Shown here: piece after piece, positions 1 through 5,741 of the stretch
Position numbering within the stretch: position 1 is the stretch's first letter
How the letters are laid out: each line of letters begins with the position of its first letter
Assembly: GCA_902462035.1 (NCBI GenBank)
Contig: CABQAC010000110.1
Location: 1-7,159 of the forward strand
DNA: 7,159 bases
DNA from: an uncultured Eubacteriales bacterium
Lineage (GTDB): Bacteria; Bacillota; Clostridia; Oscillospirales; Acutalibacteraceae
Reading direction: 5' to 3'
Program-made: the position numbers and the translations under genes
Notes under the pieces: model-generated
The model's database searches: none
What the model was told of the DNA's origin: nothing
What the model saw: only the letters and a program-made list of their open reading frames with translations

Positions 1-2091
1 GGTTTCGCAGCTTTGCAGCAATTCCTGATGGGTCCCCTTGCCTACCAGCCGGCCGTCGTCCAGCACCAGAATTTGGTCCGCGAACAGAATGGTACTGATT
101 CGCTGGGCCACGATCAGCATGGTGCTGTCCTTTACTTTGGGAGCTAAGGCGCGCCGCAGAGCCGTGTCTGTTTTAAAGTCCAGCGCCGAAAAGCTGTCGT
201 CGAAGATGTAAATCTTCGGATTTTTGGCAATTGCGCGGGCAATAGAAAGACGCTGCTTTTGTCCGCCTGAAACGTTGCTGCCGCCCTGGGCGATGGCGCT
301 GTCGTATTGTTCCGGCTTTTCCTCGATAAAATCCGTCGCCTGGGCAATGGCGGCTGCTTCCTTCATCGCGCTGTCGCTTGCCTGCGGCACACCGAAAAGA
401 ATGTTGGTTGCCACCGTACCGGAAAACAACACACCCTTTTGGGGGACAAAGCCGATCTGTTCCCGCAGCGCATGCTGGGAAAGATCGCGGATATCGATGC
501 CGTCGACGGTGATGGAGCCCTCGGTCACGTCGAAGAAACGCGGTATCAAATGGACCAGGGTGGATTTGCCGCTGCCGGTGCTGCCGATAATGGCAGTCGT
601 CTGCCCCGGCTTGGCAACAAAGCTGATATTCTGCAGGGAATCGTCTTCCGCGCCCGGGTACCGGAAGGACACGTTATGGAATTCCACCAGACCGCGGCAG
701 CTTTCCAGGGCCTTGACCTCGGATTTATCCTCGATGGTGGGTTCCGTGCGGATTACCTCGTCGATCCGTTCCGCGGCTACCGCGGCCCTGGGCAGCATAA
801 TGGAGATCATGCAGATCATCAGGAATGACATCACGATTTGCATCGTATAGGTGATAAAAGCCGTCATGGTGCCCACTTCTAAGGTGCCGGCATCAATACG
901 CCCGGCGGAAACCCAAACAATCAGAACAGAAATTCCGTTCATAATCAGCATCATGATCGGCATCATAAAGGTCATGGTGCGGTTGGTGAACAGCATGGTT
1001 TTGGTCAGTTTTCGGTTGGCGTCGTCAAAGCGCTTTTCTTCCAGATCCTCGCGGCCAAACGCCCGAATAACCGGCAAACCGGTCAAAATTTCCCGCGCGA
1101 CCAGATTGACCTTATCCACCAACGACTGCATCAATTTGAATTTTGGCATGGCAATCACCATCAGGAATCCGACCAAACAGAGAATCGCCGCTACCGCTAC
1201 GGCGATAATCCATTCCATTCCGGCACCGGTGCGCAGCACCATAATGATGCCGCCGACTGCCAGAATGGGCGCGTAAAAAATCATGCGCAGCAGCATGGTG
1301 GAGACCATTTGTACCTGCTGAATGTCGTTGGTGCTTCGGGTAATCAGTGAGGCAGTAGAAAACCGGTTGATCTCCGCGTTGGAGAATCCGACCACGCGGT
1401 TGAACACCTTTTCCCGAAGATCACGGCCGATCCCAGCGCCGACCCTGGAGGCCAGCAGCCCGACCAGCACCGCCGCAAAGGCCATCATCAACGAGACGCC
1501 CAGCATCCATCCGCCAGTACGCCAAAGGTAAGAAGTCTGCATGTGATTCAGATCCTGTCCCAGCGCCTCGTATTCCGCTTTCGTATAGGCGACGGCAGAG
1601 GAATGCAGCAGGCTGTCGCCCATGGCGGAAAGTTTTTCCTCAATCTCCTTGCGCATTTCGGCAATAGAGCCTGTCTGGCCGGTTGCCGCCGCATTGGCCA
1701 ATTCCGCCTCCATTGCGGCTTTGGTTTGGTCATCCATTTTATCTGACAGATAGGTGATGACGATGGGCGTGGTAAAGGTTGCGTCCAATTCCTCCAGATG
1801 CTTTGCAGAAGCATCCTTCAAATAATAATTGCCGTCCTCCCGCTTCTCGTACGAACTGTTCCAAAGCTCTTTTTCCGTATCGGTCATGATCATCTGCAGC
1901 TTGGCGTACTCAGTTTCGCGAATCACCGTGGGGGTCGCATATTCTACGCCGCTGTTTTGAATGCCGACATCGATCAGCTTAGAGGTGTAGTTCGGCAAGG
2001 AGAGGTCACAAATGGCTTGCACGAACAGCAGGACAATAATCAGCAGCACGGCTTTCCATTGTGATTTCATGTTTTTGACGATTTTAAACAT
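1..2091 (-). CDS. ABC exporter half-transporter (TMD-NBD), 3' end cut by window edge
   Basis: Membrane subunit of a type IV (MsbA/BmrCD-like) ABC exporter, probably exporting drugs or other hydrophobic compounds. 697 residues are visible, open to the left edge; only the extreme C-terminus is missing. TM1 lies about residues 14-36, followed by an unusually long hydrophilic, probably extracellular insert (about 40-188) before TM2 (about 193-213); further helices run to about 437. The NBD starts near 463: A-loop Tyr478, Walker A GSTGSGKST (503-511), Q-loop within GFVPQ, signature VSGGQ (607-611), Walker B IYIFDD (627-632), D-loop SALD. The position normally held by the catalytic Glu is Asp632, and the H-loop reads VAQRIST (Gln663 for His). 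These are hallmarks of the degenerate half of heterodimeric exporters such as TM287/288, so a catalytic partner gene is expected beyond position 1. The ATG overlaps the marR stop by 8 bases, with AAAGGAG 11 bases upstream, implying translational coupling. Substrate is unknown. Confidence 0.93.
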   Translation of the reverse strand, partial: MFKIVKNMKSQWKAVLLIIVLLFVQAICDLSLPNYTSKLIDVGIQNSGVEYATPTVIRETEYAKLQMIMTDTEKELWNSSYEKREDGNYYLKDASAKHLEELDATFTTPIVITYLSDKMDDQTKAAMEAELANAAATGQTGSIAEMRKEIEEKLSAMGDSLLHSSAVAYTKAEYEALGQDLNHMQTSYLWRTGGWMLGVSLMMAFAAVLVGLLASRVGAGIGRDLREKVFNRVVGFSNAEINRFSTASLITRSTNDIQQVQMVSTMLLRMIFYAPILAVGGIIMVLRTGAGMEWIIAVAVAAILCLVGFLMVIAMPKFKLMQSLVDKVNLVAREILTGLPVIRAFGREDLEEKRFDDANRKLTKTMLFTNRTMTFMMPIMMLIMNGISVLIVWVSAGRIDAGTLEVGTMTAFITYTMQIVMSFLMICMISIMLPRAAVAAERIDEVIRTEPTIEDKSEVKALESCRGLVEFHNVSFRYPGAEDDSLQNISFVAKPGQTTAIIGSTGSGKSTLVHLIPRFFDVTEGSITVDGIDIRDLSQHALREQIGFVPQKGVLFSGTVATNILFGVPQASDSAMKEAAAIAQATDFIEEKPEQYDSAIAQGGSNVSGGQKQRLSIARAIAKNPKIYIFDDSFSALDFKTDTALRRALAPKVKDSTMLIVAQRISTILFADQILVLDDGRLVGKGTHQELLQSCET

Positions 2092-2581
2092 TCGGCCTAT
2101 CGCTCCTTTCTGAATGGGAAGTTTCCGGCTTATTCCGCGCGGCCTGATGGTCCAATTCCTGCTCCATCGCTAAGAATATTTTATCGAACAAATGATAAAA
2201 ATGGTCCAAATCCCCCGGATCCAGCCGGTTTAACACATGATCGAGAAAAGTCGTCACTTTGTTGAAATTCTCCTGTAGGGCGGCCTGCCCTTTGGGCGTT
2301 AAAGTAAGGTAGGTATTACGACGGTCGTTTTCGTCAATGATGGTTTCAACATATTCTTTTTCCCGCAGGATTTTCACCTTTCGCGAGATTGCTGGCGGCG
2401 AAACATTTAACCGCCTGGCAATCTCGGTCACGCTGGCCCGTCTGTTTCCGCCTTCCGATGCGTCCGCAATCGCTTTGATGGTTACCAATTCGCTGCGCGG
2501 AAATAACTGCAACCGTTCCATGATATTCAGCTGCCGGAACCGGCTTACGGCGTCGAACATCCGCTCCCCCTCCCATACCAT
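2084..2581 (-). CDS. MarR-family transcriptional repressor of the ABC exporter operon
   Basis: A 165-residue winged-helix regulator of MarR type, the usual length for the family. The wHTH shows a recognition helix around SPPAISRKVKIL (61-72) and a wing around TIIDENDRRNTYLTLT (80-95), with the family's Asp-x-x-Asp-Arg-Arg wing signature. Helices before and after should form the dimer interface. I chose the ATG at 2581 because AAGGAGG stands 8 bases upstream; an in-frame ATG at 2629 lies inside the palindromic operator region with no Shine-Dalgarno, and a second in-frame ATG at 2560 is possible but less well placed. The C-terminal tail (after about 145) is polar and probably disordered. It is the first gene of a marR-ABC operon. 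By analogy with similar loci it likely represses itself and the exporter and is released by a ligand; the ligand is unknown. Confidence 0.92.
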   Translation of the reverse strand: MVWEGERMFDAVSRFRQLNIMERLQLFPRSELVTIKAIADASEGGNRRASVTEIARRLNVSPPAISRKVKILREKEYVETIIDENDRRNTYLTLTPKGQAALQENFNKVTTFLDHVLNRLDPGDLDHFYHLFDKIFLAMEQELDHQAARNKPETSHSERSDRPNV

Positions 2582-2606
2582 GCCGGAATCCTCCTTCCCA
2601 AATAGC

Positions 2607-2634
2607 TTAACATAGTTAATGATTAACATTGTTA
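2607..2634. promoter_or_regulatory. MarR operator: four alternating half-sites forming three overlapping palindromes
   Basis: The plus strand carries TTAAC (2607), GTTAA (2615), TTAAC (2623) and GTTA (2631), each starting 8 bases after the last. Neighbouring half-sites form perfect dyads: TTAAC-ATA-GTTAA (2607-2619), GTTAAT-G-ATTAAC (2615-2627) and TAAC-ATT-GTTA (2624-2634). AT-rich dyads of this kind are typical MarR binding sites. The array begins right after the marR -10 box and covers the predicted start, as expected for autorepression. Confidence 0.7.
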
Positions 2635-2635
2635 T

Positions 2636-2664
2636 ATTTTACGAATCCAACGAAATAAAGTCAA
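2636..2664 (-). promoter_or_regulatory. sigma-A promoter of the marR-ABC operon
   Basis: On the minus strand TTGACT (2664-2659) is followed after exactly 17 bases by TAAAAT (2641-2636), each 5 of 6 to consensus. The predicted start falls near 2629, inside the palindrome array at 2607-2634, leaving a leader of about 48 bases before the marR ATG. Confidence 0.75.
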
Positions 2665-2728
2665 TGTATTTTCTGTGAACAGCGTGTAAAATGTCTGTTT
2701 CACATTTGTTCTGTTTTCTTTTGACAGC

Positions 2729-2757
2729 TTGCAGGAACCTGTGGGTTCGGGTATACT
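2729..2757 (+). promoter_or_regulatory. Possible promoter with a dyad in its spacer, upstream of the 226-residue gene
   Basis: TATACT (2752-2757, 5 of 6 to a -10 box) is preceded at 17 bases by TTGCAG (2729-2734, only TTG matching). The perfect TTGACA at 2721-2726 is 25 bases from TATACT, too far to pair with it. The spacer contains GAACC-TGTG-GGTTC (2735-2748), a perfect 5-base-arm inverted repeat that could be an operator. The promoter call is tentative. Confidence 0.4.
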
Positions 2758-2781
2758 TACAAAAGTAGACGGAAGGGAGTG

Positions 2782-3462
2782 ATGGCTTTGGATCGTATGA
2801 TGCGTTTGGTCATCCACACGGCGCGGCCGGTGGAAGCGGCGCTCTTTTACGATTGCGCGGGCCATTTGCTGCAAAACGCGGCAGCACATCTTTATGAATC
2901 AGGCGTTGTGCTCCTGCGCCATTTTCTATTTCCATATGTGGATTTGCTTCAACTGACCCGGGCAGAAAATGCCGTTTATTTTGGGGATTTTCTGCAATTC
3001 GTCGCGCCGGAATCCTTGGCGCCGGGACAGATGGAGAGCCTGATCCCTTGGGACCAATGCCGGCGGTCACTGCAGGAACACCAACCGCAAGTCGAACCGG
3101 CAGATTTTCTCATACGTTGGGAATATGCCGATCCATCTTTTTTTTGGCCTTCCCATCACCCCCATATGATACTGCCCGGGGATTCGCCAGACGGGCACCT
3201 TCTTGTTCGAATGAAGTTGTCTTTGCCGTCTCTCCCCTTCCGCCGGGATAGCCAGTACCGCGCGTACGCCGGGGATTTTCTTTCCCTTCATCAAATTTTC
3301 CGAAGGTTGGTCACACAATCCGGCGGCAGGCTTTTGGCCTTTACGCCATATCAAGTCGCTTACTGCGCTGCGCCCAGGGATAGTGCCCGCCTACAGGATT
3401 ACCTAGAACCGGAACTGTGCCGGCTCGCACTGTTTCCCTGTTCCGATTCCCCGAAAAACTAG
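2782..3462 (+). CDS. Conserved-looking hypothetical protein, function unknown
   Basis: I do not recognise this 226-residue protein. It has no signal peptide, no clear membrane helix and no catalytic motif I can name, so it is probably cytoplasmic. The N-terminal half (1-75) is leucine-rich, mixed helix/strand. The middle (about 85-140) is rich in Trp, Pro and His, including a WPSHHPH stretch at 122-128. The C-terminal part (about 140-218) again looks helical. Cysteines sit at 25, 93, 195, 213 and 220. The start is the ATG at 2782, 5 bases after GGAAGG; a GTG directly before it (2779) is too close to that site, and ATGs at 2797 and 2800 are too far from it. It is divergent from marR and ends 31 bases before the pyridoxamine kinase gene on the same strand, so the two are probably cotranscribed. 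Codon structure is open and GC-rich like its neighbours, which supports a real gene. Confidence 0.75.
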   Translation: MALDRMMRLVIHTARPVEAALFYDCAGHLLQNAAAHLYESGVVLLRHFLFPYVDLLQLTRAENAVYFGDFLQFVAPESLAPGQMESLIPWDQCRRSLQEHQPQVEPADFLIRWEYADPSFFWPSHHPHMILPGDSPDGHLLVRMKLSLPSLPFRRDSQYRAYAGDFLSLHQIFRRLVTQSGGRLLAFTPYQVAYCAAPRDSARLQDYLEPELCRLALFPCSDSPKN

Positions 3463-3493
3463 CGTTGATCAAAAGGAGGGTGCAACAATCGAT

Positions 3494-4345
3494 ATGCGGC
3501 CTAAACAAATTTTGACGATTCAAGATATCTCTGGCTACGGGAAATGTGCCGCCACGATTGCGCTGCCGGTTTTATCCGCTGCCGGTCACAGCGTTTCCTT
3601 GCTGCCGACTGCCGTTCTTTCTACCCACACCGGCGGCCTAGGCAACAATACTTGTTTGGATCTGACCGGCCAAATCGCCCCCATTACCGCCCATTGGGCC
3701 AGTTTGGGCCTGACCTTCGACGCCATTTATACAGGGTACGCGGCATCGTCTGATCAGCTTGCGCAAATTAAAAACGCCATCGAGCGTCTTAGAATGCCCC
3801 ACACTCGTTTGCTGGTTGATCCCGCCATGGCCGACCAAGGCAGGCTGTATCGTTCCTGCTCCCCTGATCTGGTAAATGGGATGCGCGGCTTGTGCCGGGA
3901 AGCGGATTGGATTACGCCGAATATAACCGAAGCGTTTCTGCTGCTGGGGGAACCATACCGGGACGGCCCGTATGATCAGGCATTCCTGCAGGCGTTTCTC
4001 CGGCGTTTGGGCGCTCTCGGCCCTAAGTGGGTGGTTCTGACCGGTGTCGAGTCGAACGGCAGCGTTTTCGCTTACGGCTATTGCGGGGAACAAGATTTCT
4101 TCTGCCGTGCGGAAACGCCGCTGGTACCGGGGCATTATCATGGGACGGGAGATCTTTTCAGCAGCGCGCTGCTGGCCGCCCTTTTATCGTGCCAAAGTTT
4201 TGAAGATGCCGTTGTCATTGCCGCGAAGATGACCTACCGCGCGGTGCTGCGAACAAACCGTGAAAATTGGGATCCGCGCCACGGCCTGCTGTTCGAACCG
4301 GAACTTCCCGTCCTTTGGCAATCCCTTGCAGGAAAAACCAAGTAA
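3494..4345 (+). CDS. Pyridoxamine/pyridoxal kinase (ribokinase/PfkB superfamily)
   Basis: Phosphorylates pyridoxal, pyridoxamine or pyridoxine with ATP in the vitamin B6 salvage pathway, in the cytoplasm. 283 residues, normal for the family. The N-terminus (IQDISGYGKCAATIALPVLS, residues 9-28) matches the substrate-binding start of clostridial pyridoxamine kinases. The core has LVDPAMADQGRLY (107-119), TPNITEA (141-147) and WVVLTGV (179-185). The superfamily anion-hole and catalytic motif GTGD is at 217-220, with Asp220 as predicted general base. The ATG at 3494 is the only sensible start, though AGGAGG (3474-3479) is 14 bases away, longer than usual. It follows the 226-residue unknown gene and ends directly at a strong terminator. 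Substrate preference among B6 vitamers, or a related hydroxymethyl-pyrimidine role, cannot be settled here, so I leave the symbol empty; pdxK-type is most likely. Confidence 0.9.
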   Translation: MRPKQILTIQDISGYGKCAATIALPVLSAAGHSVSLLPTAVLSTHTGGLGNNTCLDLTGQIAPITAHWASLGLTFDAIYTGYAASSDQLAQIKNAIERLRMPHTRLLVDPAMADQGRLYRSCSPDLVNGMRGLCREADWITPNITEAFLLLGEPYRDGPYDQAFLQAFLRRLGALGPKWVVLTGVESNGSVFAYGYCGEQDFFCRAETPLVPGHYHGTGDLFSSALLAALLSCQSFEDAVVIAAKMTYRAVLRTNRENWDPRHGLLFEPELPVLWQSLAGKTK

Positions 4346-4381
4346 AAAGCCCGGCGCAAGGCCTTTTGCGCCGGGCTTTTT
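4344..4381. terminator. Strong bidirectional intrinsic terminator between the kinase gene and sigG
   Basis: GCCCGGCGCAA (4349-4359) pairs perfectly with TTGCGCCGGGC (4366-4376) around a 6-base loop. It is flanked by AAAAA (4344-4348) and TTTTT (4377-4381), giving a T-run on either strand. It overlaps the kinase stop codon and lies 8 bases past the sigG stop, so it serves both convergent genes. Confidence 0.95.
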
Positions 4382-4389
4382 ACATTTCG

Positions 4390-5160
4390 TTACAGATCCT
4401 TTTTAATCCGTTCCAGGGCGCCTTTTTCCAATCTAGAAACCTGGGCCTGACTAATTCCAATTTCGTTTGCCACTTCCATCTGTGTTTTTCCCTGAAAAAA
4501 GCGGAGGGATAGGATCTTTTTTTCCCGCGGATTTAAGTTGTTGATGGCTTCTTTTAAAGCGATTTCCTCCAGCCAGTTGTTGTCGTCGTTGTTATCCCCC
4601 ACCTGATCCATCACAAAAATGGTATCGCCTCCATCGGAATAAACCGGTTCAAATAAGGATACCGGTTCCACAATGGCCTCCAAAGCAAGAACAACCTCTT
4701 CTTTTTTTAAATTGAGTTCCTTGGCAATTTCTTCAACGGCGGGTTCCTTATTGTTTTCGTTGGTCAGCCGTTCCTTTACCTGCATGGCTTTATAGGCAAT
4801 ATCGCGCAGCGACCGGCTGACCCGGACGGAATTATTATCGCGCAAATAACGCCGGATTTCTCCGATAATCATCGGGCAGCCATAGGTGGAAAAGCGCACG
4901 TTTAAAGAGGTATCGAAATTTTCCACCGCTTTAATCAAGCCGATGCAGCCCACTTGGAACAGGTCGTCCAAATTTTCGCCACGGTTGGCAAACCGCTGCA
5001 CGACGCTAAGGACCAGCCGCAAATTGCAGGAAATCATTCTGTCTCGCGCTTCCCGGTCACCGTTCTGAGCCTTCTGAATAAGCTCGATTTTCTCTTTTTC
5101 GCTGATGACGGGAAGTTTCGACGTATTGACCCCACAAATTTCCACCCTGTTGATATACAT
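4390..5160 (-). CDS. sigG: RNA polymerase forespore-specific sigma factor SigG
   Basis: Late forespore sigma factor that directs RNA polymerase to spore-protective and germination genes after engulfment. 256 residues, essentially full family length. The opening VEICGVNTSKLP (6-17) is diagnostic for SigG. Region 2 shows NLRLVLSVVQRF (46-57), DDLFQVGCIGLIKAVENFD (65-83), RFSTYGCPMIIGEIRRYLRD (89-108). Region 3 shows SVRVSRSLRDIAYKA (111-125). Region 4 ends with the HTH TQMEVANEIGISQAQVSRLE (226-245). I chose ATG 5160 because it places five residues before VEICG, as in Bacillus subtilis SigG; a GTG at 5166 with AGGA 8 bases upstream would add two residues and cannot be excluded. It is downstream of a small membrane-protein gene rather than the spoIIGA-sigE pair common in other spore formers. 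A sigma-F/G-like promoter lies just upstream. Confidence 0.97.
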   Translation of the reverse strand: MYINRVEICGVNTSKLPVISEKEKIELIQKAQNGDREARDRMISCNLRLVLSVVQRFANRGENLDDLFQVGCIGLIKAVENFDTSLNVRFSTYGCPMIIGEIRRYLRDNNSVRVSRSLRDIAYKAMQVKERLTNENNKEPAVEEIAKELNLKKEEVVLALEAIVEPVSLFEPVYSDGGDTIFVMDQVGDNNDDNNWLEEIALKEAINNLNPREKKILSLRFFQGKTQMEVANEIGISQAQVSRLEKGALERIKKDL

Positions 5161-5205
5161 CTCCACACATCCAATCCTGAAAGATATTCTTTCGAAACAC
5201 GCATT

Positions 5206-5234
5206 CAGTATTGGAACGGAGATGGCGTTTATGC
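5206..5234 (-). promoter_or_regulatory. Candidate sigma-F/sigma-G promoter of sigG
   Basis: On the minus strand GCATA (5234-5230) precedes AATACTG (5212-5206) by 17 bases. Known forespore promoters have a -35 like GHATR/GYATA, and sigma-G -10 elements resemble CATACTA; five of seven -10 bases match. The start would fall near 5199, about 40 bases before the sigG ATG. Transcription by sigma-F and then sigma-G itself is the known pattern for this gene. Confidence 0.45.
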
Positions 5235-5262
5235 AGCCCGGCCCCTGGTAATTTTTACAGTA

Positions 5263-5559
5263 TTACGCAGCAGCGGACACTACGCGCGGTTGCGATAGTC
5301 TTCTTCGTTTCGCACGCAGGCGGCGGTATTGCTTGCCGCAAATTCTATGCCCTATCACACAGCAAAACAGCGTCAAAGCACCCAAAACCACACGAATTAA
5401 AATTTGGGATAAGGACATCAGGCCCAAATCGCTAGCCCCGGCCGTGCCGATTAAAAAGATAGCACAGCTGCAGCCCAAGGAAAAAAATAACAATTGCCCA
5501 AACCGAAGCAGCAAAAGTACCCGGTATAAATAACGCGGAACTGTTTGACGTCTTTTCAT
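5263..5559 (-). CDS. Small two-helix membrane protein, function unknown
   Basis: 98 residues with two hydrophobic segments, about 20-41 and 52-70, joined by a short loop (about 42-51). Both ends are strongly basic (KRR at 2-4; dense Arg/Lys from 72 to 92), so by the positive-inside rule both termini should be cytoplasmic, making a membrane hairpin. Cysteines cluster at 30, 32, 66, 67 and 74. The ATG at 5559 has AGGGGG 8 bases upstream, a strong site that supports a genuine gene. It is transcribed away from the XRE-ImmA operon, sharing its control region, and lies 102 bases upstream of sigG on the same strand with no obvious terminator between, so read-through into sigG is possible. I recognise no family. 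Size and topology resemble holin-like, small toxin or membrane-stress proteins, but nothing in the sequence decides among them. Confidence 0.7.
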   Translation of the reverse strand: MKRRQTVPRYLYRVLLLLRFGQLLFFSLGCSCAIFLIGTAGASDLGLMSLSQILIRVVLGALTLFCCVIGHRICGKQYRRLRAKRRRLSQPRVVSAAA

Positions 5560-5587
5560 GTTCTCTACCCCCTGCTATTAGCATACG

Positions 5588-5620
5588 ATTTTACAAGTCC
5601 GTTAAACAGGACTGTAAAAT
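5588..5620. repeat. Inverted repeat in the leader of the small membrane-protein gene
   Basis: ATTTTACA-a-GTCC (5588-5600) and GGAC-TGTAAAAT (5609-5620) are complementary apart from one bulged A, around an 8-base loop. It lies between the predicted minus-strand start and the ATG at 5559, so it could fold as an RNA hairpin in that leader or act as a DNA operator. No T-run follows it in the minus direction, which argues against a terminator. Confidence 0.65.
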
Positions 5621-5649
5621 TCTTTTGTATTTTACATAAATATTTTACA
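5588..5649. repeat. Cluster of four ATTTTACA octamers
   Basis: The 8-mer occurs on the plus strand at 5588-5595, 5629-5636 and 5642-5649, and inverted (TGTAAAAT) at 5613-5620. The copies at 5629 and 5642 are spaced 13 bases apart. All lie just left of the rightward promoter, suggesting binding sites for a regulator such as the adjacent XRE protein. The octamer recurs once in inverted form at 2685-2692. Confidence 0.6.
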
Positions 5650-5656
5650 CATTCCG

Positions 5657-5685
5657 TTGACAGAACTCCCATTCCGTTTTATAAT
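5657..5685 (+). promoter_or_regulatory. Perfect-consensus sigma-A promoter of the XRE-ImmA-tautomerase operon
   Basis: TTGACA (5657-5662), a 17-base spacer, then TATAAT (5680-5685): all twelve positions match consensus. The start is predicted near 5692, giving a leader of about 99 bases before the XRE ATG. So strong a promoter is usually held in check by a repressor, consistent with the operator-like sequences around it. Confidence 0.88.
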
Positions 5686-5693
5686 AACAATCA

Positions 5694-5705
5694 GAACTTT
5701 TGTTC
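5694..5705. promoter_or_regulatory. LexA/DinR (SOS) box over the start sites of both divergent transcripts
   Basis: GAACTTTTGTTC is a perfect GAAC-N4-GTTC dyad, the invariant core of the Gram-positive LexA (DinR) box known from Bacillus subtilis (CGAACRNRYGTTCG). Read on the minus strand it is CGAACAAAAGTTCT, which also matches the outer C and the first three spacer positions. It begins 8 bases after the rightward -10 and 6 bases after the leftward -10, so bound LexA would cover both starts. Confidence 0.6.
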
Positions 5706-5711
5706 GTCATC

Positions 5712-5741
5712 ATTGTACTGCCTGTTCGGAACGTTTGTCAA
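5712..5741 (-). promoter_or_regulatory. Leftward sigma-A promoter facing the XRE promoter
   Basis: On the minus strand TTGACA (5741-5736, perfect) is followed after 18 bases by TACAAT (5717-5712, 5 of 6). The predicted start is near 5705. The transcript would run left across the rightward promoter to the small membrane-protein gene, with a leader of about 146 bases holding the ATTTTACA repeats. Confidence 0.65.

Noticed and set aside
224..850. Long open frames on the plus strand opposite the ABC exporter (for example 224-850, 307-828, 851-1276)
   Set aside because: They are antisense shadows of a gene with intact TMD and NBD motifs; their translations show no family features and no convincing ribosome binding sites.
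2721..2757. TTGACA at 2721-2726 as the -35 for TATACT at 2752
   Set aside because: The 25-base spacing is too long for a sigma-A promoter; no acceptable -10 lies 16-18 bases from it.
3638..4141. Minus-strand open frame of 167 codons opposite the kinase gene
   Set aside because: It lies wholly within the kinase coding region, which has all family motifs; the antisense product shows nothing recognisable.
5588..5620. Intrinsic terminator at the ATTTTACA inverted repeat
   Set aside because: The stem has a bulge and is AT-rich, there is no T-run after it in the minus direction, and no plus-strand gene lies upstream needing one.
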